From: Liopterus haemorrhoidalis
Lineage: Eukaryota > Arthropoda > Insecta > Coleoptera > Dytiscidae
Reading direction: 5' to 3'
DNA: 64,000 nt
Assembly (NCBI GenBank): GCA_963971575.1
Contig: OZ020618.1
Span: 47,816,509 to 47,880,508 of the forward strand
In this document: piece by piece, positions 39,701-50,065 of the stretch
How the letters are laid out: the number at the start of each line of letters is the position of its first letter
Numbering within the stretch: position 1 is the stretch's first letter
The notes under the pieces: model-generated
What the model was told of the DNA's origin: nothing
The model's input: only the letters and a program-made list of their open reading frames with translations
The model's database searches: none
Translations under genes and position numbers: made by a program

Positions 39701-42184
39701 AAAGATATGTTTTGGGGCATATAACATGAATCAATAGAAACCTGAAAATGTCATGACCCCTTCTTACATTTAACAATTCATTTGCAATTGACGGTAGTGC
39801 AATTAGTTCATCTATCATTAATAGAGACCAGACAAATGACCAATTAAAAAACTATTTATTCAGTATCCATGAACGTAGTTTTTAAAATAAAATACCTATA
39901 TACTATGTTTTTTTTAATTTTATTTATTTTACCTCGGGCTATTTCTGCGACGAAGCTAATCACCTATGCCAGGGGGCGAGTTCCTACACCTGGATAAAAG
40001 GTAAATGATTGTGAAAATGGGAGTAATATTAACATATTATTCTCGCTCGATAATGTCACCAACTTGATCTAACATCCTCACAATTCAGACTGTTATTACC
40101 AGTCTGAACTGCATGATTTAAAGAGCTCGGCCACTCCGTTGGCTATGCTATATGTTAAACAAGTAGATCCATCATTTAAGTTTAAGAAATACTCTCCAGG
40201 TTTCTAAATAATTAGATTTTTAATTGGTAATTGCATATATTTAGCCAGTATCTAACTATTAAGTTCCCATAAAATAAGCAATTACAAACACTTAAATTAC
40301 CGTTTTACTTAACTTGTTTTAATGTTTTTAGGTATATGCCCTTTTGTGTGTTGTATCCCAGTACCAAGAGTATAAGGCAGGTCGCGGCCGGTCCGACGAT
40401 CAACAAAACCGAGTAAGTACTCAAAATATATTGGCATACACAGGCAGATTTTTAGCGGATCAGGTCAATTGGAGCCTTTCGATTCTCGATGGAATTGTTG
40501 CCTTTGGCTCCGACTTTCGTTGAGGTGTTCATTTTGAAAAGTGATTGGTATTTATTATTGAAGATACATGTATATATTATGTACCAGAAGAAAATTAAAA
40601 CATATTTAAGCATCTTGTGGAATTTCTAACTTTGTAACGGTATTTATGGAAAGACCAGGTACAATAATGCTATATCGAAAAGATGAAACCGAAGAAATTG
40701 GATGGACACTGAATTACTAGAAGGGGACATTTGGGAATGAACCAAACAATCTTAAAAATTATTAATGTCGGTAGTAGATTTTGATCACCTTTTGAAGAAA
40801 TAATTGATGAAAATATTTTTGTTTCTTCATTTTTTCGTCTTAAAAACACAACACAAAAATATGGAATATTTTACGATAATTAAGACCGACGAGCTGCAAG
40901 TTGAAACGCGTCCGCTAATGGAAGCATATGGGTCTAATTCATCGGTCAAACAGCTTCAATTTACACAGACGGCATAGTATGAAGCAGTGTCAGACTGGAA
41001 AATTTTAGCGGCTCCTGAAAATTGGAATAATTAAGCCCAGTGATGGGATTCAATTTGTTCAACAACCGGTTCGCAGGGGTATTTGTTAAAAAACACAACA
41101 TTTTCACAAAATTCAAAATAGTATATTTATTTAAATTAGGCATTAAGATATGTAATTGTTTTAAATATTGCTAAATATCCCTCTAGTTTTCAGTCACTTC
41201 TACTTCCGTTTTTGTTTTTACACGAGGATCATCCGAATTGTGGTTACTTCTTAACCAATTTAGCACTATCAGTACTGGATCGTAATCTATTAAAGGCAAA
41301 TCATTCAAATTAATAATCATTATATTATTTATATTTGAAACGATCAGTCTGTTTTGTTTTTCTGTGCATATATTATTCATAAGGCTAAAGCCTCTTTCAG
41401 CTTCTGCTGAAATTGTCATTCCCTGTATCTAAAGTATTTTAACAAGCGGTTCGCCGAACTAAAAATTTCTTAACAAACGGTTCGAGCAAACCGGGTGAAT
41501 CCCATCACTGATTAAGCCCCATTGGTTCCACGGCCAGGCCCATTGGTTCACCGGAAAATTGCTCGATGTTCCACCATATGAAGGATCACCGCTCTCCACA
41601 TACGGGTACATTTTTTTGCAAACTCGATCCACCGTTGGTCAAATCCCTTAAAATATCTGCTAGTGTATGCCTGCCTCATGCTGTGCCGAGACATTTTAAT
41701 GCCTGAAGCAAGAGCTTACTTCCTCTCCCTGAGGCAAAAGCGTATTCCCTTTATCCAAAACAAAGCCAAATCCCTTTACCCGAGGCACGACTTGATAATC
41801 ACTCCTCCAACTCCCATTAACTGATTAATTAATTAATTAACATTACAGATACCAAATGTGAGTTACAGCGCACCAACGACCACAAGTTACCTTAATACAA
41901 AACGGGTGATTACCTACCATGAAACTCGCCCAACTCCTACACAGAGTCCAACAGGTGCCCACACATCGCTGGCAACAGATGAGGCTTCACCCAACCTACG
42001 GCCCCCGAGGAAACATGTACAGTTTCCTGACCATGATTCCAATACGACGCAAAATGGAACAGATCAACACATTGAGCCTTGGACGATAGATGTTAAATCA
42101 CCTACACTTACTACGAGAAGGATGGACACAGCACCGTTATTAGATACATGTGTTAATCCTTCTCAACCACAGCCAGATGTTTAA
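30790..42184 (+). CDS. Four-helix membrane protein, DUF4728/Pasiflora-like (5' end missing)
   Basis: Six exons joined in phase by GT-AG introns: 30790-30880, 30933-31018, 33682-33774, 36630-36692, 40332-40412, 41849-42184, giving 249 residues to the stop; the start exon was not found. Exon 1 gives a helix (IYFSLISVIFIY) and a short polar loop. Exon 2 has a helix at residues ~34-57, exon 3 at ~63-87 (PWIVTVMICTFTDLVFCFYS), and exons 4-5 one at ~95-121 ending VYALLCVVSQYQEYKAGRG. The last exon is a Ser/Thr/Pro-rich, probably cytoplasmic tail of ~110 residues. Helix number, loop sizes and the final VVSQYQEY-type motif resemble insect DUF4728 tetraspan proteins, some of which act in septate junctions. 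Family assignment is by eye and moderate; the exon chain is well supported because every junction keeps frame. Introns carry mariner, LINE and hAT insertions. Confidence 0.72.
31611..32808 (+). pseudogene. Mos1/mauritiana-like mariner with an internal tandem duplication
   Basis: The left end is TTAGGTGTGTGAATTAATTC. The first frame starts MSKFEPKKHNFREVLIFCFH, as in the Mos1 group, and runs 119 codons through the DNA-binding domain. About 370 bp of this domain (from KKSTTEAHR to about SEILH) is repeated from about 32224 to 32578. The second unit then continues into GDEKWIYF-like and CIWWDQKGVVYHKIL-like sequence and stops near 32808. The catalytic C-terminus and right end are missing. It lies in an intron of the tetraspan-like gene. 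Confidence 0.85.
33527..33571 (+). mobile_element. Terminal fragment of the composite repeat
   Basis: TATAAGGGTTTTTTGGTCAC followed by CCTACAAAACCCTAAAAATG matches the hairpin terminus of copy 1 (2533-2572). It directly follows an AT-rich stretch with GAGCCGTTCAATAAATA and (ATT)n at about 33435-33480 that resembles a LINE tail. Confidence 0.7.
34515..34617 (+). repeat. (CAGA/CGGA)n microsatellite in a second interspersed repeat
   Basis: About 25 tetranucleotide units of CAGA mixed with CGGA. The flanks (GAAGTTTCATAAAAATCC on the left, CCTCAATTCGTGGAGATCC on the right) differ from the 1491-2570 family but have the same style: a polypyrimidine-type tetramer tract beside a conserved block. It may be another Helentron-associated family. 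It lies in an intron. Confidence 0.7.
34761..36011 (-). mobile_element. Mariner element, family A (DD34D), inactivated
   Basis: A 1251-bp element bounded by TA and ~28-bp ends (right: ACACTTCACTCAATAAGTTT; left: CCACGTCGCTCAATAAATCT). On the minus strand the C-terminal half is open at 35253-34786, with DAHGILFINYLEKGKT, FHQDNAPCHKS (second Asp) and TDLVPSDYWLF (third Asp, 34 residues later). The N-terminal half is broken by several frameshifts. It lies in the third visible intron of the tetraspan-like gene, opposite to the gene. Confidence 0.93.
37150..37609 (-). pseudogene. LINE reverse-transcriptase C-terminal fragment
   Basis: The minus strand encodes about 150 residues including KSLKYLGYVLARNNGAELHI, VGKLWSIGERKF, AVVKTILLYGVEIWGW and RVQERYLRWILGVDRTTPGY. 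This is the thumb/C-terminal region of R1/I-type LINE proteins. The catalytic YADD region is absent. Downstream the frame passes into YSPDLNPCDF, a separate scrap of a DDE transposase, marking a junction of two elements near 37150. It is intronic in the tetraspan-like gene. Confidence 0.75.
38125..38284. mobile_element. Nested 160-bp hAT-type MITE
   Basis: Imperfect ends (ATAGGTGGGGAAC; GTTCCCTACCTAT) with a perfect 8-bp duplication GAGACAAA at 38117-38124 and 38285-38292. The interior repeats AGGCCGCA and AGGCCACA motifs. Confidence 0.82.
38395..38603. mobile_element. Nested 209-bp MITE with 33-bp inverted repeats and TA target
   Basis: Ends CAGAGTGATTATTTAATGGC (33 bp, continuing into GAGACGACGTCA) are essentially perfect inverted repeats, flanked by TA at 38393-38394 and 38604-38605. 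The near-perfect ends suggest a recent insertion. The ORF across it is not a gene. Confidence 0.9.
39363..39617. mobile_element. hAT-type MITE (255 bp)
   Basis: Ends CAGTAGCGAATTACCC and TTAATCCGCCACTG with flanks TATCATTG (39355-39362) and TATCATTC (39618-39625), one mismatch. Subterminal GCTTCAGGCCTC occurs in direct orientation near both ends. Confidence 0.8.
39960..40150 (-). mobile_element. tRNA-Ser/Leu-derived SINE, copy 1
   Basis: On the minus strand the head near 40145-40130 (CGGAGTGGCCGAGC) matches the A-box region of class II tRNAs. The rest matches the copy at 53960-54158, including GTAGGAACTCGCCCCCTGGC near the far end. Its B box is decayed. It is intronic in the tetraspan-like gene. 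Confidence 0.7.
41038..41510 (-). mobile_element. Internally deleted hAT element (473 bp) keeping a dimerisation-domain remnant
   Basis: Ends CAGTGATGGGATTCA and TGAATCCCATCACTG with a perfect 8-bp duplication ATTAAGCC at 41030-41037 and 41511-41518. The minus strand (41419-41183) still reads ISAEAERGFSLMNNICTEKQ followed by NRLIVSNINNIM, the C-terminal hAT dimerisation domain. Catalytic residues are deleted. Subterminal CGGTTCG repeats occur at both ends. It sits in the last intron of the tetraspan-like gene. Confidence 0.93.
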
Positions 42185-43026
42185 AAATTGGCTGATTCGT
42201 ATGAAAAGATGATTTTGCACAATATATGTATATGAAAAAAATTGCGATTCTTTTTCTTAATCAAATATTTTACACAAAAAATAATGTAAGCAAACAGGCA
42301 GTTTAATACGGTTTAAGCTCTCTGCAATATAAGAGGAGCTTAGAGGCTAAAGGGTATAACTTACTGGTTCCCAAAATTTTCGGTTTCCCGCGCCCTTAAT
42401 CTATCAGAATTTTTCTGCGGCGCCCCAAGTCAAAACATTGGTGTAACTAGAGTACGTTCATCTTAACTTCATCACAGGGTATCATAAATTACGTCACCAA
42501 TTCTGCGCGAGAAAACAGCAGATCACATTGACGTACATTAGGGTTTTAACAATTGTTGTGGAAACCAAACACACAAAATCATGTATTTCAAATACATTTT
42601 TACTCATTTTAGTACACGGTATACCTTGAAACGTACGAGAAATAAATAATAATAACGGAAATAAACAAACAACATCGCACAATACGCGTAGTTAAACACA
42701 AATCAAAGTAAGTGACGCCACTGAAATGTGTTAAGCTAGTTGTTGGTAATGTAATGGACGAAATTTGGTTTCTGCGCAAGTGACTAGTAATATTCGCCTG
42801 TGAAGTTAACTTGAACGTACTCTAACGCAATTGGAGGAATATTGGAGTATTTCCGCGGCGCACAGTTTGGGAATTGCTGATATAGATAAGAAGTACGTAT
42901 TAGTTTATTAAAATAGCTAAAAAAAGGGGGCAAGCTAACATTTCATCGGCTCCGAGTCGTATTGAAGACTGTTTTTTTTTTGCTGTAAATTTCAAAATTT
43001 TAGACCTTAACTCAAAAGTGACCATA
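42185..43026. other. 3' flank of the tetraspan-like gene, with a possible hAT MITE at 42373-42872
   Basis: No gene seen. CTGGTTCCCAAAATTTTCGG near 42375 and CGGCGCACAGTTTGGGAATTGCTG (in two parts) ending 42872 resemble the paired ends also seen at 51295-51447. No target duplication was found. A polyadenylation signal for the upstream gene could not be chosen with confidence. Confidence 0.4.
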
Positions 43027-43055
43027 TATTTGTGATCTAAGGCTAAAAATAAATA

Positions 43056-43463
43056 CAGTCTGTTTCAAACGGTTAGGCGGAACTAAATGGGAATTTTGTT
43101 CTTTTAGGTTGTCACGAGAAGGGACCTTGCTAGGGTTATTTAATTTTTTACGTTGGAATGTCAAAATTTAAAATTCCAACAATGAAACCATGGAAACGAA
43201 TGATATATGTCAATGTCAATTATTTTTTTTTATATATTTTAATGACAAAAATATAAATAATTGGGAAATTTGTAATAAGAATGACACAAAAAATTAACAT
43301 ATAAAGAAAATGACATTTTAAAATGATGAAAAAAAATACCAAAAAATGTTTATTGTAAGTATGATTTACAAAGCTTAAACAAAACGGCCGAAAAGCACGA
43401 TTTAAACGATGAAAGTAACTAGATTGCAAAATCTAGTTCCGCTTAACCGTTTGGAACAGACTG
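43056..43463. mobile_element. TA-flanked MITE, copy 2 (408 bp)
   Basis: The same element as 10190-10591 in reverse orientation, with ends CAGTCTGTTTCAAACGG and CCGTTTGGAACAGACTG and TA on both sides. The uninserted site is preserved in the other long repeat copy at about 50077-50095. Confidence 0.93.
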
Positions 43464-44156
43464 TAAGTATACCAATTTACCAACAAATTTAAAACAATTT
43501 TGAAATTTTGGCTAAAAATTTTTTGTTTAAAAAAAAAAAAATAGCCAAAATATTGTTTTAAGCTAATTTGGGGGAGAGGATTATGGAAAAAATATTTCAA
43601 AAATTCATGCTTTCCTAGTTTTTGAGTTAGAGCCGATTTGGGTCAGTTTTTCGCCAATAATTCCAAAAATTTTGCCCAAGTTTCAAAAAGAACCAAATTT
43701 TGTTAATCTATGACCAAAAATACATGTTTATACCAAGTTTCAATAAAATCTACGACAAAAATGTTACGACTTAAATTCACATTTTTTTTTTTTTTTTTTT
43801 TAGGTGTACCTCTTACGATTTTTTTGTTTTTTGACTATTTTCAACGGTTTTGGATTACTGCCTATTCAAAACTTAATGATCGGTTTATTAAAGCCCATTT
43901 TTTTTAGACTGAACAATCTAGATGAATATTAAAAATTAAAACTGCATATTTCTATCCCTAACCATTTTATAGTTTAATAGGATTTAAAAAATTTCAAAAA
44001 AATTAAAAAAATTAAAAATTTTCAAAAATTTAGTTACAAGTCAATGAAGATCTCAAGATTTTAAAAATTTCAATTGCAGGTCTTTATCGTATTTCGGTTT
44101 TGAGATACATCTGTGCGAAGATGAAAATTTTTATAATCACGCCATATTAAAATTTG

Positions 44157-44590
44157 TCATAATTTTAAAATACGCTAAACGAATTAAGCCTCAATGTTTT
44201 TCTAGTCTAAATAAACTACGAGGAATCCAAAAATTCTAACCTTGGGTAATTTTCTCTAAACGTTTTACGAGTTGTAATTTTTTTTAATTCACAATTTTTA
44301 CAAATATTGTAAATTATGCAATTATAAATATTTGTCATAATCTCAAAACGTATTAAACGATTAAAGCCCCAAATTATTTGCAGACTAAATAAATTACGGA
44401 GAATCCAAAAATTTCAACCGCTGATCGCTGTTTCAAACTGCTTTTGAGTTCTGGTTTTTTTCAATTCAGTTTTCACAGATAATGTATATTATACCATTTA
44501 AAAAAATTTCGTAATCTCAAAACGCGTTAAACGATTAAAGTCCCAAATTTTTTCTATACTAAGTAAACTACGGAGATATTTAGATGCCTA
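44157..44590 (+). repeat. Tandem ~178-bp satellite-like units
   Basis: Three starts of a unit beginning TCATAATCTCAAAACG, then TTAAACGATTAAAG, at about 44157, 44335 and 44510. Within each unit CTAAATAAACTACG follows. The matching part of the second long repeat (about 51015-51280) has only two starts. Confidence 0.75.
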
Positions 44591-44971
44591 TAACGCAGTG
44601 GTGCCCAAACTTTTTCAATTCCCGGCGCCCTTAATGTGTCGGATTTTTTCTGCGGTACCCCAAGTAAAAACTGGTCTAACTAAAGCAGTTGGAGGAACAC
44701 TGTAATATTTTCACGGTCCCCTGTAACCCATATATCTGCAAGGCGATGATCGGAGAACGAATATACTTGGACTCCTTGGCTTTTAAATGCCTCATGCCTT
44801 TCTGAATTTTTTCGAGTTACTAGTATTATCTTTCGCATTATTTTATTTTGTATTTCAAATTTGCTGTTTTGTGCAGAATCATCTTGTTAAAGTATGAAGT
44901 AAAAATTAAATAAATTTAAAAGACTATATTTTTTTATAAAAATAAATATTTTCGGTCAATGGACCAATTTT

Positions 44972-44977
44972 TTTATT
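44972..44977 (-). terminator. Candidate polyadenylation signal of the USP38-like gene
   Basis: AATAAA on the minus strand, 216 bases past the stop codon. It is the first clean match in a plausible place; not proven. Confidence 0.5.
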
Positions 44978-45192
44978 AATAAGAACATATTTCTTAAAAC
45001 AAGTAAAACATAAGAAAGGATGAACATAAAAGTGAACATAACATACTAGACAAGTGAAATAGATTACTTGTGATTTATCTTTAAGATAGTGTAATATACA
45101 AATATTAATACAGTTATTAAATAGGTACATTGTTTTTTAACAAACAAAAAAACTATATAAATAAACCCAAACCGAAACTCTCTTAACGGATG

Positions 45193-48100
45193 TTAACATA
45201 TGAAACGATCACTTGTAATTATTGGTCCTCCTCCTCCACATCCAGGCGGTGGATCATCATCTTTTGAAAAGGTACGGACAATTGGTTCGGAACGGGTCTG
45301 GATTGCCATCTTTTCGGATTCATACTCGGATATATCTCGCACAATGATCGATTCGATAAAAGGTGGTAGTTGATTTCGTTCAAGAGGTATTGGTTCCTCA
45401 CAATCCACCCTGCTGTAGAACAAAATATACGGCGTTTCTGGAGGTTGAAGATCATACAGTTCATCGGAAGAACTCTTTAATACGCTACTATCATTGAACT
45501 TGTACCATTTCTTTCCGTCCTTAGCGTATGTGTAATAATGTCCAGAATCAACACTTGAACCACAATGAACTACAGCCGCATACAGTTCGTACATAATCCC
45601 AGCAAGCTCGACCACTTGATTATATTGAACTCGATGAAGAAGTTTTATCCGTTGTTGTGAACCTGCATCGTACCTAAAATGTTTCAGTGTCAATACGAGA
45701 CGTGCTGGTGGTTGAATTACTCGAAATATTCTAGCCGCATCTGATAAGCCATTGCATCGTTCACAATGATACTGGTTATCGCCACATAATTTTTCAGGTT
45801 TTAGGTAGTACTCTAATAATTTCTCCACTGATTCACCTTCGGTAAAATCACATGGAAATGATAATTGTAAATCTCTGAAGTTATCTGCACGTATGCTTTC
45901 CGTTCCACAAGCATCACATTTATATATCGTCTCTGCTCGACCACCAAATGCACGCTGAACAACTGTTGCATCAGTTGTCTGTGTTATTACATTTGTAGAT
46001 TGAGACTGTTTTGTATCTAAAAATTATATAATAAATTTAATTGTAATATATTATACATACATATTTAAATATACTCCTTCTGTCCCAAATTATGGTATAA
46101 ATAACGCTTTTATTTTTGTTTCATTTTATTATTTATCTTTTTGAGGGTGTTTTTAGGACAATAACATCAAAACTGTAAAACATAAACATGAATATCAATT
46201 AATTTTCAAATAATTTGAAAGATGCTATTTCAAAATTTCCACCCTAAAGTGGGTTTTACACGATTCAATTTATTGTTTTATAATCGACAAGTGCGTCAAA
46301 AAGCCTTATGTTACGAGTGTTATATAATATTTTTTCTATTTTGCTTTTTCATGCCTTTTAAAATAATAAATTTGCATTATGTAATCAAACAACATTCTCG
46401 ATTAGGAAATTTGGTACATAAATGTAGCGCCTGACAGGACTGATTTGGCTGTTTTATATTTTAAGTTTTAAGTAAATTTAAGGTAAATATAAGTTTAATG
46501 TACTCTATACGTATTTTGGCAGTGACGCCATCTACAGGAGTTTAAATTACAAACTAAACTTATTTTTAACAGATACATTCAGTGGGAACAAATATTAATG
46601 GTAGGGAATACAAATGTAAACAAATTAGCAGATAAAGGGATTTTTTTTACCGATTTATTAGGGGTGAGTTGTAAACACCAATCTGGTCATTCATTAAGGG
46701 AATTCCACAGTTGATATTCCTATAACGGTATATAGTAATAACGATTATAACTAGTCTGAAATAGCCAAAATTTAAATAAAATATACATATTTAATATTTC
46801 GTGAAATAGATATTTGTTTATACTTTTAGCACAGTTTTTTGTCAATATTTTTTTTTGTGTGTGACAAAGAACTGTACATGTATATCAAATTTCAACTCTC
46901 TGAATCCAGGTTTTGGTCACAATTTCTATCAAAACGACAGACAGACACATGAGTGATAGTATATGGGTTTTTGGTCATACCTACAAAACCTTAAAAACAA
47001 AATATGTAAGCAGTAAAAAATGTAAAATGTAAAAATGTAAAACGTAAAAAATATGTAAGCTAACTACATATCAGAGAGAGCATTTTTTTTAAGTTAAAAT
47101 AAGCTAACGAAAACTTATTATTCTTTATAACTGACATAATCATAAAGTCACTATAGAAATGTATACCATAATTTAGGACAGGAGCAGAAAAAAATAATTA
47201 CCTGTGTCTGTTAATACAAGTTTTACATCTGGTTTTCTACTTGTAGCTAATAAAGATTTTTCTTGTTCATGTAAAACATCTAATAAATATCCTAAAAATT
47301 CTGAACTGTCATGTTGATGACCCCTTTGAAATCCAGGTGGCCTCGCCAGCTGAAGAATCTCATTTGGGGAATAAGAAACTCTCGTCGAGTACTGTAGAAC
47401 AGCAAACAAACTTTGTAGCTTCGTAATCAGCGGCCATTTGTACTCGTGCAGCAGAATATTATTTGAAAACAACCTCGTCATAAACAACGCTTGTAAAACA
47501 CTGTTCATGTAGCAAGTATTTCCAAGATTATTAAGGCCAACTTTGCCAGTTTCTGATAAATGGATGATGGAAAAATGAATATTATTAGACCATGGTAGAC
47601 ATTTAAGGTAAGTTCTGTAGTTCGGCGTAGGTGGGCAAATTTTAAAAGCATTTTTCACTGGTTCGTACATTGCATCGTACCCTGAGAAATGTTCCATTAG
47701 ACATGTAGTCAAATTAACCATATCTTGAAGGTAGGTAATGCTACTATCTGAATTTTCTTGTTTCAACCTTTGTACCATCATAGGTAAATCAGAAACTACT
47801 CTATGGAAAGCTTCGGGAGTCTCTTGCATACAAGATAACATTTTTATAACAATCGGTCCAATTCCTATTCTATATGCAGGTAACATTAATAAGCCAAAGA
47901 ATTTCTCTATCACGCCCAAAGTAACATTTATCAATATGTCAAATCGTTTCTGTTGTTCCAATCCTTGCATGAATACCAACACGCATTCAGAGAGATTTGG
48001 AGTCTTGGTCCAATTCAATAACCATTCACAAAGCGTTAATAATGCTTGTTCAAGACTTGCGTCACTATGCCCTGCGTTTAAAATGAGGTTCACTGCACTA

Positions 48101-48492
48101 GGTATATAACTTGTTTCCACTAATTCCAAAACAACTGACATAGCAGCTCCAGGTTTCAGGTTAGGATTTGAAATATCCTGATACAGAGCTTTTAACGTCG
48201 CAAACACCAGTTGTTCACGGTACTGTTTCGTCATACAAACGGTGGATAAAAATTCTTGAATCGTAAGTACATCATTTACAAATGATGCAATCGCACTGGG
48301 TTCACATGGTACAACAAGTTTTCCTAAACCATGAACGATAACCTCAACCACTCGTATAAGGTCTTGTCCCTGAGGCATAGAATGAGGATCATTTCTAAAT
48401 TTCTCTAAACAACGTAATATCACAGACAAACAATCAATTGAATTATTAACGGGTCTCTCCACATAATCCACTACTTTATGTTTCACAGCCAT
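45193..48492 (-). CDS. Ubiquitin-specific protease, USP38/USP35-like
   Basis: Cysteine deubiquitinase that cleaves ubiquitin from substrates. Coding exons are 48492-47202 and 46016-45193 with a GT-AG intron (donor ACAG|GTAATT, acceptor TTTTTAG|AT) that keeps frame, giving 704 residues. Residues 1-~310 are helical and match the USP38/USP35 N-terminal region. The Cys box GLNNLGNTCYMNSVLQALF has catalytic Cys327, and QHDSSEFLGYLLDVLHE follows. Zinc-binding pairs are CDAC (464/467) and CERC (515/518). The His box VDSGHYYTYAKDG has His590, and WYKFNDSSV supplies Asn605/Asp606. It is complete at the active site. The N-terminus is about 130 residues shorter than I recall for human USP38. The chosen ATG is the first after an in-frame TAG if the 59-bp intron at 48561-48503 is real. 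The acidic/Gly-rich C-terminus ends DRFIC. It converges with the tetraspan-like gene. Confidence 0.95.
46860..46996 (+). mobile_element. Composite repeat fragment in the USP38-like intron
   Basis: GTGACAAAGAACTGTACATG, CAAATTTCAACTCTCTGAAT and GACAGACAGACA, followed by GGGTTTTTGGTCATACCTAC, match the microsatellite end of the 1491-2570 element in the same order. It is diverged and lacks the other half. Confidence 0.65.
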
Positions 48493-48502
48493 TGTGTAAG
48501 TA

Positions 48503-48561
48503 CTGGAACAATAATGTTATGAGTAATATGTCAAATGTAAAAACAAATGTCAATTTCTTAC
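48503..48561 (-). other. Candidate 59-bp 5' UTR intron of the USP38-like gene
   Basis: Donor AATAG|GTAAGA and acceptor TTGTTCCAG bound 59 bases, a normal size for a short insect intron, ending 10 bases before the start ATG. A further acceptor-like TTTTCTTTTGTTGACAG lies upstream near 48645, and a donor AAG|GTTAGT at 48848-48847 could be used instead by a first exon. Confidence 0.5.
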
Positions 48562-48848
48562 CTATTAGACTTAAATATACACAAATTCAACTTCTATATG
48601 GTGTTAGACTTTCATATTCTAGAATCTTCCACAAATATCTGTCAACAAAAGAAAAATTATGGCGTACTTAATTGAAATACACAGGTTGTTACACAAAACA
48701 CAAATTTATAAATAACTATCAGAAAAACAGCACGTCATTGTACCGTTCAGTTTACGTTCAAATTTAACGTACACTGACTTTAATCAAATAAAAACTCTTA
48801 ATTAAACACGATTAACGGATGCTGATTTAAAACAATTCTATACTAACC

Positions 48849-49485
48849 TTAATGGCCATCGATCGTTGATATTCTTTTAGTAAATCTACACTTAGGGTGC
48901 GGTAAACTAAATCACAAATAAACTAAATAAGAAAAAATGAAAAGCACTGTAACTGTTTTATGGATTTTAACGAAATAATTTATCAAACTTATCACACAAA
49001 GAACACTGACATGGAAATTTTTAAAACAAGTTGTCTAATATTATGCACGTCCAGTGGCAGCCATATCTCAAATGCCAGCATTTAAAGCAGTGTTTCTCAA
49101 CCAAGGGTCACGCGCTATAATGAGACATCCCTCTAAAAATATATTTGGTTAATAATCAAACGCCCCCTCATATTTGGCAACAAATGAAAAACAAATACTT
49201 AAACAGCTACTAAACATTTCTTAATTTGGAGTTTAACAGAAAAACCAGACTTTGTTAAAATGTTTACAGGTACAATTTAATTTGCACCTGCATTTAGAAG
49301 TTTAACTGAATAATTTTGTTTCCTTGAGATTATTATTGATAATAAACAATAGAATTTTTCATTAGTAACAAATATCGAGTGCGTAAAAATAGTTCTACGC
49401 AACTTGTATTAAAAAGAAGAGATACAGTTTTTGAATATACCGCTCTTACACGAAAACAATAGTCCGTTCAAATATTCAAATTGCT
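48849..49485. other. Upstream flank of the USP38-like gene; no other gene seen
   Basis: Presumed promoter side of the minus-strand gene. AT-rich; no motif could be assigned with confidence. CAGTGTTTCTCAACCAAGGG at about 49090 is a single hAT-like end without a partner. Confidence 0.4.
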
Positions 49486-49493
49486 CTTATGGC

Positions 49494-49924
49494 TAGGCTG
49501 ACCAGATTTTTTTTACAGAAAAAGAGTATACTAAAAAAACAAGGTCACACTCCAAAAATATAAGTGATGAGCAAAAAACAGAGGTCCTTACTCAAAAATA
49601 CTAGTGACGAGCAAAAAAAAAGGTCTTCACTCCCAGAATAGAAGAGATGAGCAAAAAAAGGTCCTCACTCCCAAAATAGAAGTAATGAGCAAAAAAAAGG
49701 GGCCTCACTTTTCCAAAATACAAGTGATGAGCAAACAAAAAAGTCCTCACCTCACTCCCACAATAGAAGTAATGAGCGATAAAAAAGGTCCTCAATAGAA
49801 GTGATAAAAAAAGTGACTAGCAAAAAAGAGTATATTCAGGGTTTTTTATAAAAAGTAAGAGTATAGAGGATATTACTCAAAAAAGAGTATAATACTCTAA
49901 AAAAGAGTACGTCTGGTCACCCTA
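49494..49924. mobile_element. hAT-type MITE carrying a minisatellite (431 bp)
   Basis: Ends TAGGCTGACCAGAT and GTCTGGTCACCCTA with a perfect 8-bp duplication CTTATGGC at 49486-49493 and 49925-49932. The interior has about six units of a ~43-bp repeat, AAGTGATGAGCAAAAAAAGG then TCCTCACTCCCAAAATAG (49540-49815), and repeated AAAAAAGAGTAT near the right end. Terminal sequence is shared with the element at 15915-17267. Confidence 0.92.
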
Positions 49925-50065
49925 CTTATGGCAAATAAGAGCGGTGTTGTCAAATGTTGTAAAAGTGTCCAATTTTATGTTCTTTTGTTGTTAATTCACC
50001 GAAAATAAATAGAAAAAGTATCGGACTCGTAGAAACAGGCTATAGATTTTGCAATCTAGTATCTT

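Larger units (their letters stand above)
43027..44730 (+). repeat. Long direct repeat, copy 1 (upstream flank)
   Basis: Diverged direct copy of 50066-51430. Shared landmarks in order are TTTGTGATCTAAGGCTAAAA, TTTTGAGTTAGAGCCGATTT, GGGTCAGTTTTTCGCCAATA, TTTTGGATTACTGCC, ATAATCACGCCATATTA and CAGTGGTGCCCAAAC. Copy 1 is longer because of a 408-bp MITE (43056-43463) and an additional ~178-bp tandem unit. No coding region was recognised. Confidence 0.85.
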
